This document shows, in pieces, positions 23,684 through 32,312 of a DNA stretch of 41,348 nucleotides. Made by a program: the position numbers and the translations under genes. The number at the start of each line of letters is the position of its first letter. The stretch's first letter is position 1. The DNA is from CAVOBC01 sp963693635 (lineage in GTDB: Bacteria > Pseudomonadota > Gammaproteobacteria > Pseudomonadales > Azotimanducaceae): positions 1 to 41,348 of the forward strand of contig CAVOBC010000002.1 in NCBI GenBank assembly GCA_963693635.1, in the 5' to 3' direction. The notes under the pieces are model-generated. The model was not told the DNA's origin and did no database searches. It was given only the letters and a program-made list of their open reading frames with translations.

Positions 23684-24922
23684 TCAGGTGCCTTCGGCAA
23701 CCGCGCGTCCGAGCGCCGGAAAAATCGGAATATCGTCGTCCCGCAGTTGTTGCATGTATTTCTTGCGCTTCATCGCCGCTTCGATAAAGGGCGCCAGTTC
23801 TTCGGCTTTCTGGCGTTCGCGCTCGACTTCCTTTTCTTTGAACTCACCCATTACTTCGGCCGCAAACAACTCCAGCGAGTCACAGATGTGCTCATGCTTG
23901 TTATTGCCTGCCTGCTGAATGAAGGTCACCTGGTCGACACCCACCTCCGAGAACTTGCGCAGATGGCCCCGCATATCCTCCGGCGTGCCGATTCCACCCC
24001 GGGCCCCGGACAGGGACTGCGTGATATCGAGCGGACTTGCTTCCAACTGCTGCTTACGTATCGCCTGAAACTGCTTGAAAATGTCCGTGCGCCCTGGCTT
24101 GTGTTCGCCAAAACCGTAGAGCGAACCCAGCGCGTAGCCAAAGAAATCGAAGCCCTCTAACCCACGCTTGACCGCGACCTCCCGGTCCTGATGCAGCGAG
24201 AAGCTGGTCACCATGCAAATGTTCGCGTTGACGGCATGGCCGATCGGCACACACTGATCGCTTTTGATGATGCTGTAGTACTCATCGACCCAGTGCTTTG
24301 CCTCAGCCGGGTCCACAAACGCGAACGTCAGGGCGCCGATACCGAGTCGGGCCGCCATTTTGATGGTCTCGCGATTGGAACACGCTACCCACAACGGCGG
24401 ATGCGGTTTCTGCACAGACTTGGGAACAATGTTGCGGCAGGGCATGGAAAAGTACTTTCCCTCATAGCCAGGATAAGGATCCATCGCAAGCATGTTCGCG
24501 ACCTGCTCGACCGCTTCGAGATATTGATCACGCTTGCTGTCGACGGGGATATCGAATCCACCGAGTTCAAGAATCGCTGAACTCTCACCGGTGCCGAATT
24601 CAACACGCCCGTTGGAGACAAGATCCAATGTCGCGATACACTCGGCCGTACGCGCCGGGTGGTTGTAGTTGGTGATGACCTGTCGAATGCCGTGCCCAAG
24701 CCGAATGTTCTTGGTCCGCTGCGACGCCGCCGCCAGGAAGATCTCAGGCGACGAGGAATGCGAGTACTCCTCCAGGAAGTGGTGCTCAACTTCCCACGCA
24801 AAGTCGACGCCAAGACGATCTGCAAGCTCTACTTGTTCCAGTGCATCCTGAAACAGTTTCTGCTCAAGCCCTTCGTCCCAGGGCTTAGGGAGTTGATGTT
24901 CGTAAAAGATTCCGAATTTCAT
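23684..24922 (-). CDS. LLM-class (luciferase-like) flavin-dependent oxidoreductase
   Basis: This is a 412-residue protein of the bacterial-luciferase-like monooxygenase family, TIM-barrel enzymes using FMN or F420. It starts M-K-F-G-I-F-Y-E-H-Q, with A-W-E-V-E-H-H-F-L-E-E-Y-S-H-S-S-S-P-E (about residues 44-62), I-R-L-G-H-G-I, H-P-A-R-T-A-E, N-G-R-V-E-F-G-T-G-E-S, and P-L-W-V-A-C-S-N in the expected order. The C-terminal 50 residues are charged and helical. The ATG at 24922 has GAGG upstream and gives normal length; the frame extends upstream over the hemB start without family similarity. It is divergent from hemB. The substrate is unknown; oxidation of an organic compound is likely. Confidence 0.9.
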   Translation of the reverse strand: MKFGIFYEHQLPKPWDEGLEQKLFQDALEQVELADRLGVDFAWEVEHHFLEEYSHSSSPEIFLAAASQRTKNIRLGHGIRQVITNYNHPARTAECIATLDLVSNGRVEFGTGESSAILELGGFDIPVDSKRDQYLEAVEQVANMLAMDPYPGYEGKYFSMPCRNIVPKSVQKPHPPLWVACSNRETIKMAARLGIGALTFAFVDPAEAKHWVDEYYSIIKSDQCVPIGHAVNANICMVTSFSLHQDREVAVKRGLEGFDFFGYALGSLYGFGEHKPGRTDIFKQFQAIRKQQLEASPLDITQSLSGARGGIGTPEDMRGHLRKFSEVGVDQVTFIQQAGNNKHEHICDSLELFAAEVMGEFKEKEVERERQKAEELAPFIEAAMKRKKYMQQLRDDDIPIFPALGRAVAEGT

Positions 24923-25047
24923 GGCCAAGCCTCGTGTGTGGATCAGATCGAGTCCACCATGTTCATGGGCGACCGTCAACCAAACCACGCGGGCGGCGCG
25001 CCACTCACGAACGTATAATCCCCCTTTGCTAGCGACCGGACGCCGAC

Positions 25048-26043
25048 ATGGCACGACAGTTTCCCCGCACCCGCATGCGCCGAATGCGCACCGACGACTT
25101 CATGCGCGATCTCATGCGCGAGACCCTCCTGACACCGGCCGATCTCCTCTATCCAGTGTTCGTCATTGAGGGCACCGACCGGGTAGAAGCTGTCCCCAGC
25201 ATGCCCGGAATAGAGCGCATGACCATCGATCGCTTGATCAATGAGGCCAACGAATTGAAGTCGCTGGGGGTCAATCTGATCGCACTCTTCCCGGTGGTAA
25301 CGATTGAGAAAAAATCCCTGACGGGCGCGGAGTCATTCAATCCAGACGGCCTTGCCCAGCGCGCGATCAGCGCGCTCAAGGCTGCACATCCGGACCTCGG
25401 CGTCATCATCGACGTTGCCCTTGACCCGTTCACGACCCATGGGCAGGACGGCATTCTGGACGACAGTGGCTACGTCGCTAACGATATCTCCGTTGAAACG
25501 CTGGTCAGACAGGCGATGTCACAGGCGCAAGCCGGCGTGGATGTTATTGCACCATCAGACATGATGGACGGCCGCATCGGGGCGATACGCAGTGCCCTAG
25601 AAGATGGCGGCTTCGTCAATACCAAAATAATGGCGTACTCGGCGAAGTACGCATCTGCCTACTATGGGCCATTTCGCGACGCTGTCGGGTCGGCCGGGAA
25701 CCTGGGCGGGGGCAGCAAAGAGACCTACCAGATGGACCCGGCAAATTCCAACGAAGCGCTGAGTGAGATCGCGCTGGATTTGGAGGAGGGCGCCGACATG
25801 GTCATGGTCAAACCGGGCATGCCCTATCTCGATATCGTGCGCCGCGTCAAAGACGAGTTCAGAGTCCCGACCATGGTCTATCAAGTCAGCGGCGAATACG
25901 CGATGCACATGGCGGCCATCGAGAACGGCTGGCTCGATGAAAAAGTCATCCTGGAGTCCCTGGTCGGCATCAAACGTGCGGGGGCAGACGGTGTTCTGAC
26001 CTACTTCGCCAAGCGAGCAGCGCAGCTTCTGGCTAGCGGGTGA
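25048..26043 (+). CDS. hemB: Delta-aminolevulinic acid dehydratase (porphobilinogen synthase)
   Basis: This is a 331-residue enzyme condensing two 5-aminolevulinate molecules to porphobilinogen, the second common step of tetrapyrrole synthesis. The two active-site lysines are visible: K200 in A-Y-S-A-K-Y-A-S-A-Y-Y-G-P-F-R and K255 in M-V-M-V-K-P-G-M-P-Y-L-D-I-V. D-V-A-L-D-P-F-T-T-H-G-Q-D-G lacks the zinc-ligand cysteines of the Zn-type enzyme, which fits the Mg-type found in Pseudomonas. The next two steps (hemC, hemD) are encoded at 32-34 kb. Confidence 0.97.
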   Translation: MARQFPRTRMRRMRTDDFMRDLMRETLLTPADLLYPVFVIEGTDRVEAVPSMPGIERMTIDRLINEANELKSLGVNLIALFPVVTIEKKSLTGAESFNPDGLAQRAISALKAAHPDLGVIIDVALDPFTTHGQDGILDDSGYVANDISVETLVRQAMSQAQAGVDVIAPSDMMDGRIGAIRSALEDGGFVNTKIMAYSAKYASAYYGPFRDAVGSAGNLGGGSKETYQMDPANSNEALSEIALDLEEGADMVMVKPGMPYLDIVRRVKDEFRVPTMVYQVSGEYAMHMAAIENGWLDEKVILESLVGIKRAGADGVLTYFAKRAAQLLASG

Positions 26044-26366
26044 CAACCACACCCGGCAGGGCATACGTGACCCGCTCGCAGTTCAGACCGGCCGCCGACA
26101 TCACGCGAATCGACCAGTGCCCAGGAATCATCTTGTGCAATCGCCCCGACCGAACTAGGATACCGGCACTTCGCATATCCGCACTTCGCATATCGAGTGG
26201 GCGCACAGGTGCTCGCCTCGGCAGCACCTGTAGAATTCCGCTCGCGGCAACGAATTTAGATGGCACCCCGCGTGTTCCCATTTGCGGACCGGCAGCTTTT
26301 ACGACCTTGCAACCGGCAAACGCCTCGCGCCTTAAAGAGGCGTCCACTTCCCTCCCTGGAGATGAC
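26044..26366. other. Intergenic upstream of trxA, with a tandem duplication
   Basis: This is 323 bp between hemB and trxA. A frame open through it into trxA has no family similarity before the trxA methionine. It holds a 15-bp tandem duplication at 26166-26195 and presumably the trxA promoter, which I could not locate with confidence. Confidence 0.5.
26166..26195. repeat. 15-bp tandem duplication upstream of trxA
   Basis: GCACTTCGCATATCC is followed directly by GCACTTCGCATATCG; only the last base differs. Confidence 0.9.
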
Positions 26367-26690
26367 ATGTCTGATATCAACCACGTAACTGACGACAATT
26401 TCGAAAGCGAAGTATTGGGATCCGATGTCCCTGTGCTCGTTGACTACTGGGCAGAGTGGTGCGGCCCTTGTAAGGCGATCGCGCCGGTCCTTGAGGAGAT
26501 CGCCTCCGAGTACAACGGCAAGATGAAGGTGTGCAAACTAGACATCGATGCCAACATGAATACGCCCAAGAAGTACCAAATCAAAGGCATCCCAACGCTC
26601 ATGTTGTTTAAGGACGGTAATGTCGAGGCGATGAAAGTTGGCGCACTGTCGAAGTCCCAACTGACCGCGTTTCTCGATAGCAACGTTTGA
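26367..26690 (+). CDS. trxA: Thioredoxin 1
   Basis: This is a 107-residue thioredoxin with the canonical active site W-C32-G-P-C35-K, the D27 region in L-V-D-Y-W-A-E, and the cis-proline loop K-G-I-P-T-L. It reduces protein disulfides in the cytoplasm and is recharged by thioredoxin reductase (not in the window). The ATG at 26367 follows GGAGATGAC. The trxA-rho order is common in gammaproteobacteria; here the two are separated by an unusually long 940-bp gap. Confidence 0.97.
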   Translation: MSDINHVTDDNFESEVLGSDVPVLVDYWAEWCGPCKAIAPVLEEIASEYNGKMKVCKLDIDANMNTPKKYQIKGIPTLMLFKDGNVEAMKVGALSKSQLTAFLDSNV

Positions 26691-27630
26691 CCGGCGAAGG
26701 CGGCCTGAGACGACAACAGTCCGCCTGCATCCGCCAGACGGGGATCGGGCTGACATTCGCCCCCCAACACGGTCGTCAGTCACGCTCCCCGGGCTTGAGG
26801 ACATGGGCCCAGGTCTGCGCCAAACGCGCCGCGGGGAGCGGGACCTCACGAAAAAGCGGTTGACAAGCTACCCAAAAGAGATCATTTTTCAAACGCGCTC
26901 GAGCAAGTTGAGCCGCGAAGACGGGCACCGAGATCAAGCAAAAGTAGATCTGCGAGCGCCAGTTTCAGAATCAGAGCCGCAGCCTCTCCGAACGAACTAG
27001 CCGAAGTGAACCGTTCGAATGTGCTGGCGCAACCGTGCTGACCCAGGGCGGTTGACCAGAAGTATCGCTCCAGCGATGGCCCAGAATAGCCGAATCGGAA
27101 GAGCGGCAGACTCTCGAAGCAAGTCAGATTTCCACGTCCGCCCAAGCAGCTAGTCCGAAATACCAGTTCAAAAATACCAGCTTTTCCGAAAGATCAGCTT
27201 TTCAAAAACCAGCTGTCCTCAGAATCAAAAGCCGAATAGCAGCCTCATTTTGGCATCGGGTTTTAGCAGCGCGTTTGACAGATTATTTGGTAGCGTGCCG
27301 AGACCGGGTGCGACAGACGAGTGTAAGCCCCGCGCGTCGCCGCGAAATGCATGTAAGACGGTCACGGTCTACGCCAAGTAGGCTAAGCGCCGTGAGCTCG
27401 GAAACCACATGCATCTGAAAACGAAGCAGCGCGAAACCGATCCACCCGATCAGTTTCAGAACGGTCTTCAAAAGCTGCTCCACAAATTCTTAGAATCAAT
27501 TTCAACCAGAACCGCTTCCGGACAGAACGACCACTTTCTATAAAGTTCTCAATCCCGATGGTCGCCGCCGACCGCCTCCCCGCGTGACGCGCTATCGCAT
27601 TTAACCTGCTTAAAAACCTGTAGTGACCCA
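26691..27630 (+). promoter_or_regulatory. Long rho upstream region with degenerate repeats
   Basis: These 940 bp between trxA and rho contain no supported gene. Base composition is more AT-rich than the neighbours after about 26860. At 27157-27231 degenerate units of about 17 bases recur (ATACCAG, CCAGCTTTTC, ATCAGCTTTTC, ACCAGCTGTCC). A TTGACA-like hexamer occurs at about 27277 without a good -10. rho genes are typically autoregulated through a long untranslated leader, and this region is where that would act. That assignment is inference from the family. Confidence 0.4.
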
Positions 27631-28899
27631 ATGAACCTGACCGATCTCAAAACCAAACCGATTCCCGAACTCCTCGAAATTGCCCAGGAAATGGGCATCC
27701 AAGGCATGGAGAACCTTGGCCGATCTCGCAAGCAAGAGATCATCGCAAACGTTCTGCGTAAACACGCCAAGGACGGCGAGGCGATCTATGGTGACGGTAC
27801 ACTGGAGATCCTGCAGGACGGCTTCGGCTTTCTGCGATCACCCGACTCATCCTATCTCGCTGGCCCCGACGACATTTACGTCTCGCCCAGTCAGATTCGC
27901 CGCTTCAATTTGCGAACTGGCGACACGGTTTCCGGCAAGATCAGGCCACCCAAGGACAGTGAGCGATACTTCGCGTTACTCAAGGTCGACCTGATCAACT
28001 TCGCCGACCCGGCAGAGTCCAAGAACAAGATTCTGTTTGAAAATCTGACGCCCCTCTTTCCTGACAACCCGCTTTGTCTTGAAGGCGGCAACGGCAGTAC
28101 CGAGGATCTCACGTCTCGAATCATCGATCTGACGTCACCAATCGGCAAGGGCCAGCGCGGTCTCATCGTGTCACCACCCAAAGCCGGAAAGACACTGATC
28201 CTGCAAAACATTGCGCAATCGGTCATCCGCAACAATCCTGAGTGCCACCTGATCGTGCTGCTGATCGACGAGCGCCCGGAGGAAGTCACGGAGATGCAGC
28301 GCATGGTCAACGGTGAGGTGGTTGCCAGCACGTTTGATGAGCCACCATCACGCCACGTTCAGGTAAGCGAGATGGTCATCGAGAAAGCCAAGCGCCTGGT
28401 CGAGCACAAGACGGACGTCGTCATTATGCTCGACTCCATCACGCGCCTCGCGCGAGCGTACAACACCGTTATACCGGCGTCGGGCAAAGTACTGACCGGT
28501 GGCATCGATGCACACGCGCTCGAGCGTCCCAAACGGTTCTTCGGGGCTGCCCGAAATATCGAAGAGGGCGGAAGCCTGACCATCATTGCCACCTGTCTGA
28601 TTGACACAGGCTCCAAGATGGACGAGGTCATCTATGAGGAGTTCAAGGGAACAGGCAACCTTGAATTGCATCTTGAACGACGAATCTCGGAGAAACGGGT
28701 TTTTCCCGCGATTAATATTCGTCGTTCTGGAACGCGCCGAGAGGACTTGCTGATGACAGACGATGACCTGCAAAAGGTCTGGATCCTACGAAAAATCCTG
28801 CATGAGATGGATGATCTCGCGGCTATCGAATTCCTGCTGGATCGCATGAAGAACAGCAAGACAAACGAAGAGTTTTTCTCGTCGATGAAACGCAGCTAA
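27631..28899 (+). CDS. rho: Transcription termination factor Rho
   Basis: This is the 422-residue hexameric RNA helicase that ends transcription at C-rich rut sites. The N-terminal RNA-binding domain includes G-F-G-F-L-R-S (RNP1-like) and D-D-I-Y-V-S-P-S-Q-I-R-R-F. The ATPase domain has Walker A S-P-P-K-A-G-K187-T, Walker B I-V-L-L-I-D-E-R-P-E-E-V-T and M-L-D-S-I-T-R-L-A-R, and Q-loop/R-loop residues in G-G-I-D-A-H-A-L and R-R-S-G-T-R-R. Length equals the usual 419-422. The ATG follows CTGTAGTGACCCA with no strong ribosome binding site, which fits regulated expression. Confidence 0.98.
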   Translation: MNLTDLKTKPIPELLEIAQEMGIQGMENLGRSRKQEIIANVLRKHAKDGEAIYGDGTLEILQDGFGFLRSPDSSYLAGPDDIYVSPSQIRRFNLRTGDTVSGKIRPPKDSERYFALLKVDLINFADPAESKNKILFENLTPLFPDNPLCLEGGNGSTEDLTSRIIDLTSPIGKGQRGLIVSPPKAGKTLILQNIAQSVIRNNPECHLIVLLIDERPEEVTEMQRMVNGEVVASTFDEPPSRHVQVSEMVIEKAKRLVEHKTDVVIMLDSITRLARAYNTVIPASGKVLTGGIDAHALERPKRFFGAARNIEEGGSLTIIATCLIDTGSKMDEVIYEEFKGTGNLELHLERRISEKRVFPAINIRRSGTRREDLLMTDDDLQKVWILRKILHEMDDLAAIEFLLDRMKNSKTNEEFFSSMKRS

Positions 28900-29019
28900 C
28901 ACAACTATCAGGGTGTGTCGCCGCGCACCAACCGTGCAGCAGGGCGGCCGGCACCCGCAGATCCGCCCATCGATAAATGGCGTTAAGCTACAACCACCAG
29001 CGAACAGTCAGGCCCTCGG

Positions 29020-29742
29020 ATGTCAATCGAACTGACGTGCCCCATCGCACACATAAGCTACTTCAATAGCGACACGCGCCGCGTCATTCTCGACTTCCCC
29101 GCCAACGTGGATGTCACATTCAGTGCCGGCCAGTACCTTGAGATCATTTTGCCAGATGGCAAGCATTGCCCGTTCTCGATCGCAAGTCCGCCTGCACGAA
29201 CCGGCGGTGTCGAGTTGCACATCAAGCCGACCCCAGACTCCGACGACTCGACCGTGATTGAAGCCTTACTCGATGACCATTCTGATCTGACGATTCAATT
29301 GCCGAAAGGCGATTGCGTGGTTGAGACGGCTCCGGGCAACCCGATCGTGCTGATCGCAGCGAGCACCGGCATCACGCAGATGCACAGCATCATCGAGCAC
29401 CTGGCGGGCTTCGCCCTCGATCAACCCATCGCACTCTACTGGGGTGTCCTGGTGGATGCGGATCTGTACCTCACCGAGACTTGTGAGGGCTGGGCCCGCA
29501 AGTTCACCGACTTCCACTTTGTCCCGGTCGTCAGCGAACCCGAGCAGTCGCCCACATGGGAGGGGCGTACCGGACTTGTTGGCGACATTGCGCTCGAGGA
29601 CCTGTCGGACCTCACCCACACCAACGTTATTGTCAGCGGCAGTCCCGGCATGGTCTACGCGGTTTTCGACGCATTTGTCGCACGCGGCATGCCGGAGCGG
29701 AATATGACAAGCGACGTCTTCTCGTACGCCCCCAGGAAGTAA
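29020..29742 (+). CDS. Fre-like NAD(P)H-flavin reductase (FNR family)
   Basis: This is a 240-residue ferredoxin-NADP reductase-fold protein without an iron-sulfur domain, the size of E. coli Fre (233). The flavin-binding motif R-x-Y/F-S appears as C50-P-F52-S53-I-A-S, with Cys instead of Arg. The nicotinamide part has A-A-S-T-G-I-T-Q (A-G-G-T-G in most), Y-W-G-V, and S-G-S-P-G-M-V-Y. It probably supplies reduced flavin or electrons to a partner oxygenase or to ferric iron reduction. In E. coli the related gene lies beside ubiD. Here it follows rho by 120 bp without an obvious terminator between them. Confidence 0.85.
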   Translation: MSIELTCPIAHISYFNSDTRRVILDFPANVDVTFSAGQYLEIILPDGKHCPFSIASPPARTGGVELHIKPTPDSDDSTVIEALLDDHSDLTIQLPKGDCVVETAPGNPIVLIAASTGITQMHSIIEHLAGFALDQPIALYWGVLVDADLYLTETCEGWARKFTDFHFVPVVSEPEQSPTWEGRTGLVGDIALEDLSDLTHTNVIVSGSPGMVYAVFDAFVARGMPERNMTSDVFSYAPRK

Positions 29743-29782
29743 AACCGTCCGCCGACGCGTCCGGGCAATCGCACTCATGGGC

Positions 29783-29812
29783 TGCTGAAACGCGCTCCTG
29801 CACGTTTCAGCA
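29783..29812. terminator. Hairpin between the convergent flavin reductase and hemY genes
   Basis: TGCTGAAACG pairs perfectly with CGTTTCAGCA over 10 bp, with a 10-base loop. It lies between two gene ends facing each other, where a bidirectional terminator is expected. No T-run on either side. Confidence 0.5.
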
Positions 29813-29873
29813 TCGCAGACATCAGCCCGCAATCACGTTAACGGAGCCTGCGCTTTTGTCGCCAGCTTGCAGA

Positions 29874-31046
29874 CTAGTCGACTGTCGATTCTCTGGTTGC
29901 AGATCCATCGCCTTCTGATAGCGCCAACCGCAACATCTCGCTGCTTCTCTCGTAGTCGCCAGCAAGTCCGGAAACCTCGCCGAGCGCCCGATACACAATC
30001 GAAGTCGGCCTGACTTTCAGACTCCGCTCAAGGTACTGCTCGGCTTGTTCAAGCTGCGAACCCACCACCGCGATCCGGCCTGCGCACGCGAGCACCGCGG
30101 CATCACCGGGATGACGCCGCGCCCACCCGGTCGCCGTTTTCATTCTCACAGCGAGGGTTTCTCGCCCCATTTCCGCATACGCAGACAAAAGGCGCGGGGA
30201 CAGATGGTGCTCAATTGCCTCGCGCAGGGTCTTTTCTGCGATGTCCTCTTCGCGCAGTCTGCGTAGCGACGCAGCATAGGCAAGCACGATCGGTTCAGAC
30301 TGTTTGTTGTTGAGTTGCTTATAGATTGCCTTCGCCGCATCGGCTGAGGCACACCGTTGTAGCGCGGCACAACCAGCGCTCACTTCCAACCGCTCAGCAC
30401 GCGCCGGGTCAATTGTCCGAAGGCGCGACAGCAAGTCGACGAGCGACTCGACGTCGCCGCTGCCCTCGTACGCATCGGCTATCATGCGCACGACAAACGG
30501 ATGCTGTTTCGCCCGAACGAGAATGCCCGGTACTGACTCAAAGTCGCCGCGCGTCAGCGCCATCTCAGCCTCCGCGATCCACACGGCTTGTTGTTCGCCC
30601 GCCTGGGCCCGTGCCTGCGCCATAAGCGACGCGCGCGCCATGTGATCCCCGCGCAGGTTCGCGGCCTTGGCGGCGGTCAGGAAATTGACGATCGCATTGC
30701 CACCATGGCCGGCGCCGGCGACCAGAAACTTCTCAGCCCGGTCAAGATCACCCTCCTGAAAGTACAAAAGCCCACGGCGCGTCATCTCGGCACCTCGTCG
30801 CAAGCGACGCGCGCCGCGCCATCCATCGAATACGGTGGTCGAATTCGCGAGTACCCGGAGCAGTCGCAACAGCGCATACGCAAGGGCAAAGGTCACGACC
30901 AGCATTAGCAGCATCACCCACAAGCCCGTCTGCACACTCGCGCCGTCATAGGCAATCAGGACGTAGCCGGGATCCCGCGCAACCAGCGTGCCGATGTAGA
31001 CCGCCAGTGCGAGGGTCAGGCTGAGCCAGATCAGCGCTCGTCTCAT
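29874..31046 (-). CDS. hemY: HemY, TPR protein linked to heme synthesis
   Basis: This is a 390-residue HemY protein of the inner membrane: two N-terminal transmembrane helices (residues about 4-23 and 41-66) flanking a short periplasmic loop (V-A-R-D-P-G-Y-V-L-I-A-Y), then cytoplasmic tetratricopeptide-like repeats. It is the proteobacterial HemY, not protoporphyrinogen oxidase of the same name. Its role in coordinating late tetrapyrrole steps is not fully known. The start overlaps the hemX stop (ATGA). It is the last gene of hemC-hemD-hemX-hemY. Confidence 0.93.
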   Translation of the reverse strand: MRRALIWLSLTLALAVYIGTLVARDPGYVLIAYDGASVQTGLWVMLLMLVVTFALAYALLRLLRVLANSTTVFDGWRGARRLRRGAEMTRRGLLYFQEGDLDRAEKFLVAGAGHGGNAIVNFLTAAKAANLRGDHMARASLMAQARAQAGEQQAVWIAEAEMALTRGDFESVPGILVRAKQHPFVVRMIADAYEGSGDVESLVDLLSRLRTIDPARAERLEVSAGCAALQRCASADAAKAIYKQLNNKQSEPIVLAYAASLRRLREEDIAEKTLREAIEHHLSPRLLSAYAEMGRETLAVRMKTATGWARRHPGDAAVLACAGRIAVVGSQLEQAEQYLERSLKVRPTSIVYRALGEVSGLAGDYERSSEMLRLALSEGDGSATRESTVD

Positions 31047-32308
31047 GGTGGTGGTGGCCCGACCACGGGTGGCGCCTCGTGAAACCTCGCCATTCGCGCT
31101 CGAACCGCGTCAAGCGATCCGGATATGTCCGGCAACTTCGCCGCAACCGGGGCATCCCGCAACGCACCCAGCCGTTCCACGATGCCCACGGTCACCGGGT
31201 GCAATGGATCAAAATGGCGCGACACCCAGGCTTCGGCTTCGTCAAGGCTCATTGTGTAGACAGGCTGGTTGCCATCCAGCAGCGCTAGTTGCGCCATCTG
31301 TAGCTTAAGACGCAGATTCTGGCGCAGATAGGCTTCCTGACCGGGGGGCAGGATCGGATCAATGTGCTCGCCGCGGCTGAAGTCCACGAGTTGGGTCAGG
31401 CGTGTGGCCGCCGTCGAGGCGCCATGCCACAACCAATCCACGAATGTCGCCGCCGGGTCCGGAAGTGGCGATGAAAGCTCCGCCTTCGGCTGGAACACCA
31501 TCTCGCGTTGTTGTAGTCCACGGATCCCGCGCCGCAACGCTGACAATTCCAGATAGACGCCCTCAACATCGACAGTCCCCGCGAGCCGGAGGGCCGTAAG
31601 GTCCGTCGCGACCGCCTCTCGCAGATCAAAGGCCGTGAGATTCTCGGCATCCTTCAGGATGTTGTCCGCCGCGAGCAACATGGCGACCGCGCCGGGACCG
31701 TCACGCTCCATACGCACCCGTTGATTCGCGAGCCGAATCAGATACTCGACCTCTGCAAGCAACCAGTCCTGACTGGACGTGCCTTTATTTGCATCAAGTT
31801 CGCCGCGCAGTGCCACCAGTTGATCCCGATAGCCGTCAGCCTTCGCCTCGAGTTGCTTTGTCAGGCTCTCGACTTCGCTGCGCAATTGCGCCACCGCCTG
31901 ATCGTTCGCTGTGAGCTCGCGCGCCAGACGCCCGGCGTCCGCCGACGCGCTCGCCGCGCCGGCAGCGATCACCGTTTCCTGACGCCAGGCGAGATACCCC
32001 GCCGCAGCGCCAGCGGCCATCGCGATCAGCGCAACCAGCAGCGCGGCACTTGCGAGCAGCCGACCTGATCCTGACGCCGGGCTCGCGCCTTGCTTTTCCG
32101 TCGGCGGGTCATTACGCACAGACGCGACTTCATCGGGGCTATCGTCTCCATCGACCCTGGCACCGTGGGGCTCCTGCTCCTGTGCTGCCATCGGAGCCCC
32201 ATTTGTGGCATCGCTCGCGGGCCCAGTCTCCTCAAATTCGCCGAACGCAGCCTCCAGGCGCTCATCCAGCGTGTCAGGGTCCCCCGTTGTGGGCGTTCGA
32301 TCACTCAT
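31043..32308 (-). CDS. hemX: HemX, uroporphyrinogen-III C-methyltransferase-like membrane protein
   Basis: This 421-residue protein has an acidic, low-complexity N-terminus, one transmembrane helix (about residues 84-110), a coiled coil (about 118-180) and the HemX domain (W-L-L-A-E-V-E-Y-L-I-R-L-A-N-Q-R, then A-D-N-I-L-K, Y-L-R-Q-N-L-R-L-K-L-Q-M-A-Q-L-A-L-L-D). Despite database names it carries no methyltransferase domain; it is thought to scaffold heme-pathway enzymes. The ATG has AGGAGTGAGCG upstream, overlapping the end of hemD, and lies 4 bp after the hemD stop. It overlaps hemY by ATGA. Confidence 0.93.
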   Translation of the reverse strand: MSDRTPTTGDPDTLDERLEAAFGEFEETGPASDATNGAPMAAQEQEPHGARVDGDDSPDEVASVRNDPPTEKQGASPASGSGRLLASAALLVALIAMAAGAAAGYLAWRQETVIAAGAASASADAGRLARELTANDQAVAQLRSEVESLTKQLEAKADGYRDQLVALRGELDANKGTSSQDWLLAEVEYLIRLANQRVRMERDGPGAVAMLLAADNILKDAENLTAFDLREAVATDLTALRLAGTVDVEGVYLELSALRRGIRGLQQREMVFQPKAELSSPLPDPAATFVDWLWHGASTAATRLTQLVDFSRGEHIDPILPPGQEAYLRQNLRLKLQMAQLALLDGNQPVYTMSLDEAEAWVSRHFDPLHPVTVGIVERLGALRDAPVAAKLPDISGSLDAVRARMARFHEAPPVVGPPPP

Positions 32309-32312
32309 TCGC

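Noticed and set aside
23444..24160. 238-codon plus-strand frame over the hairpin cluster
   Set aside because: Its sequence comes from the repeats and the antisense of the LLM oxidoreductase.
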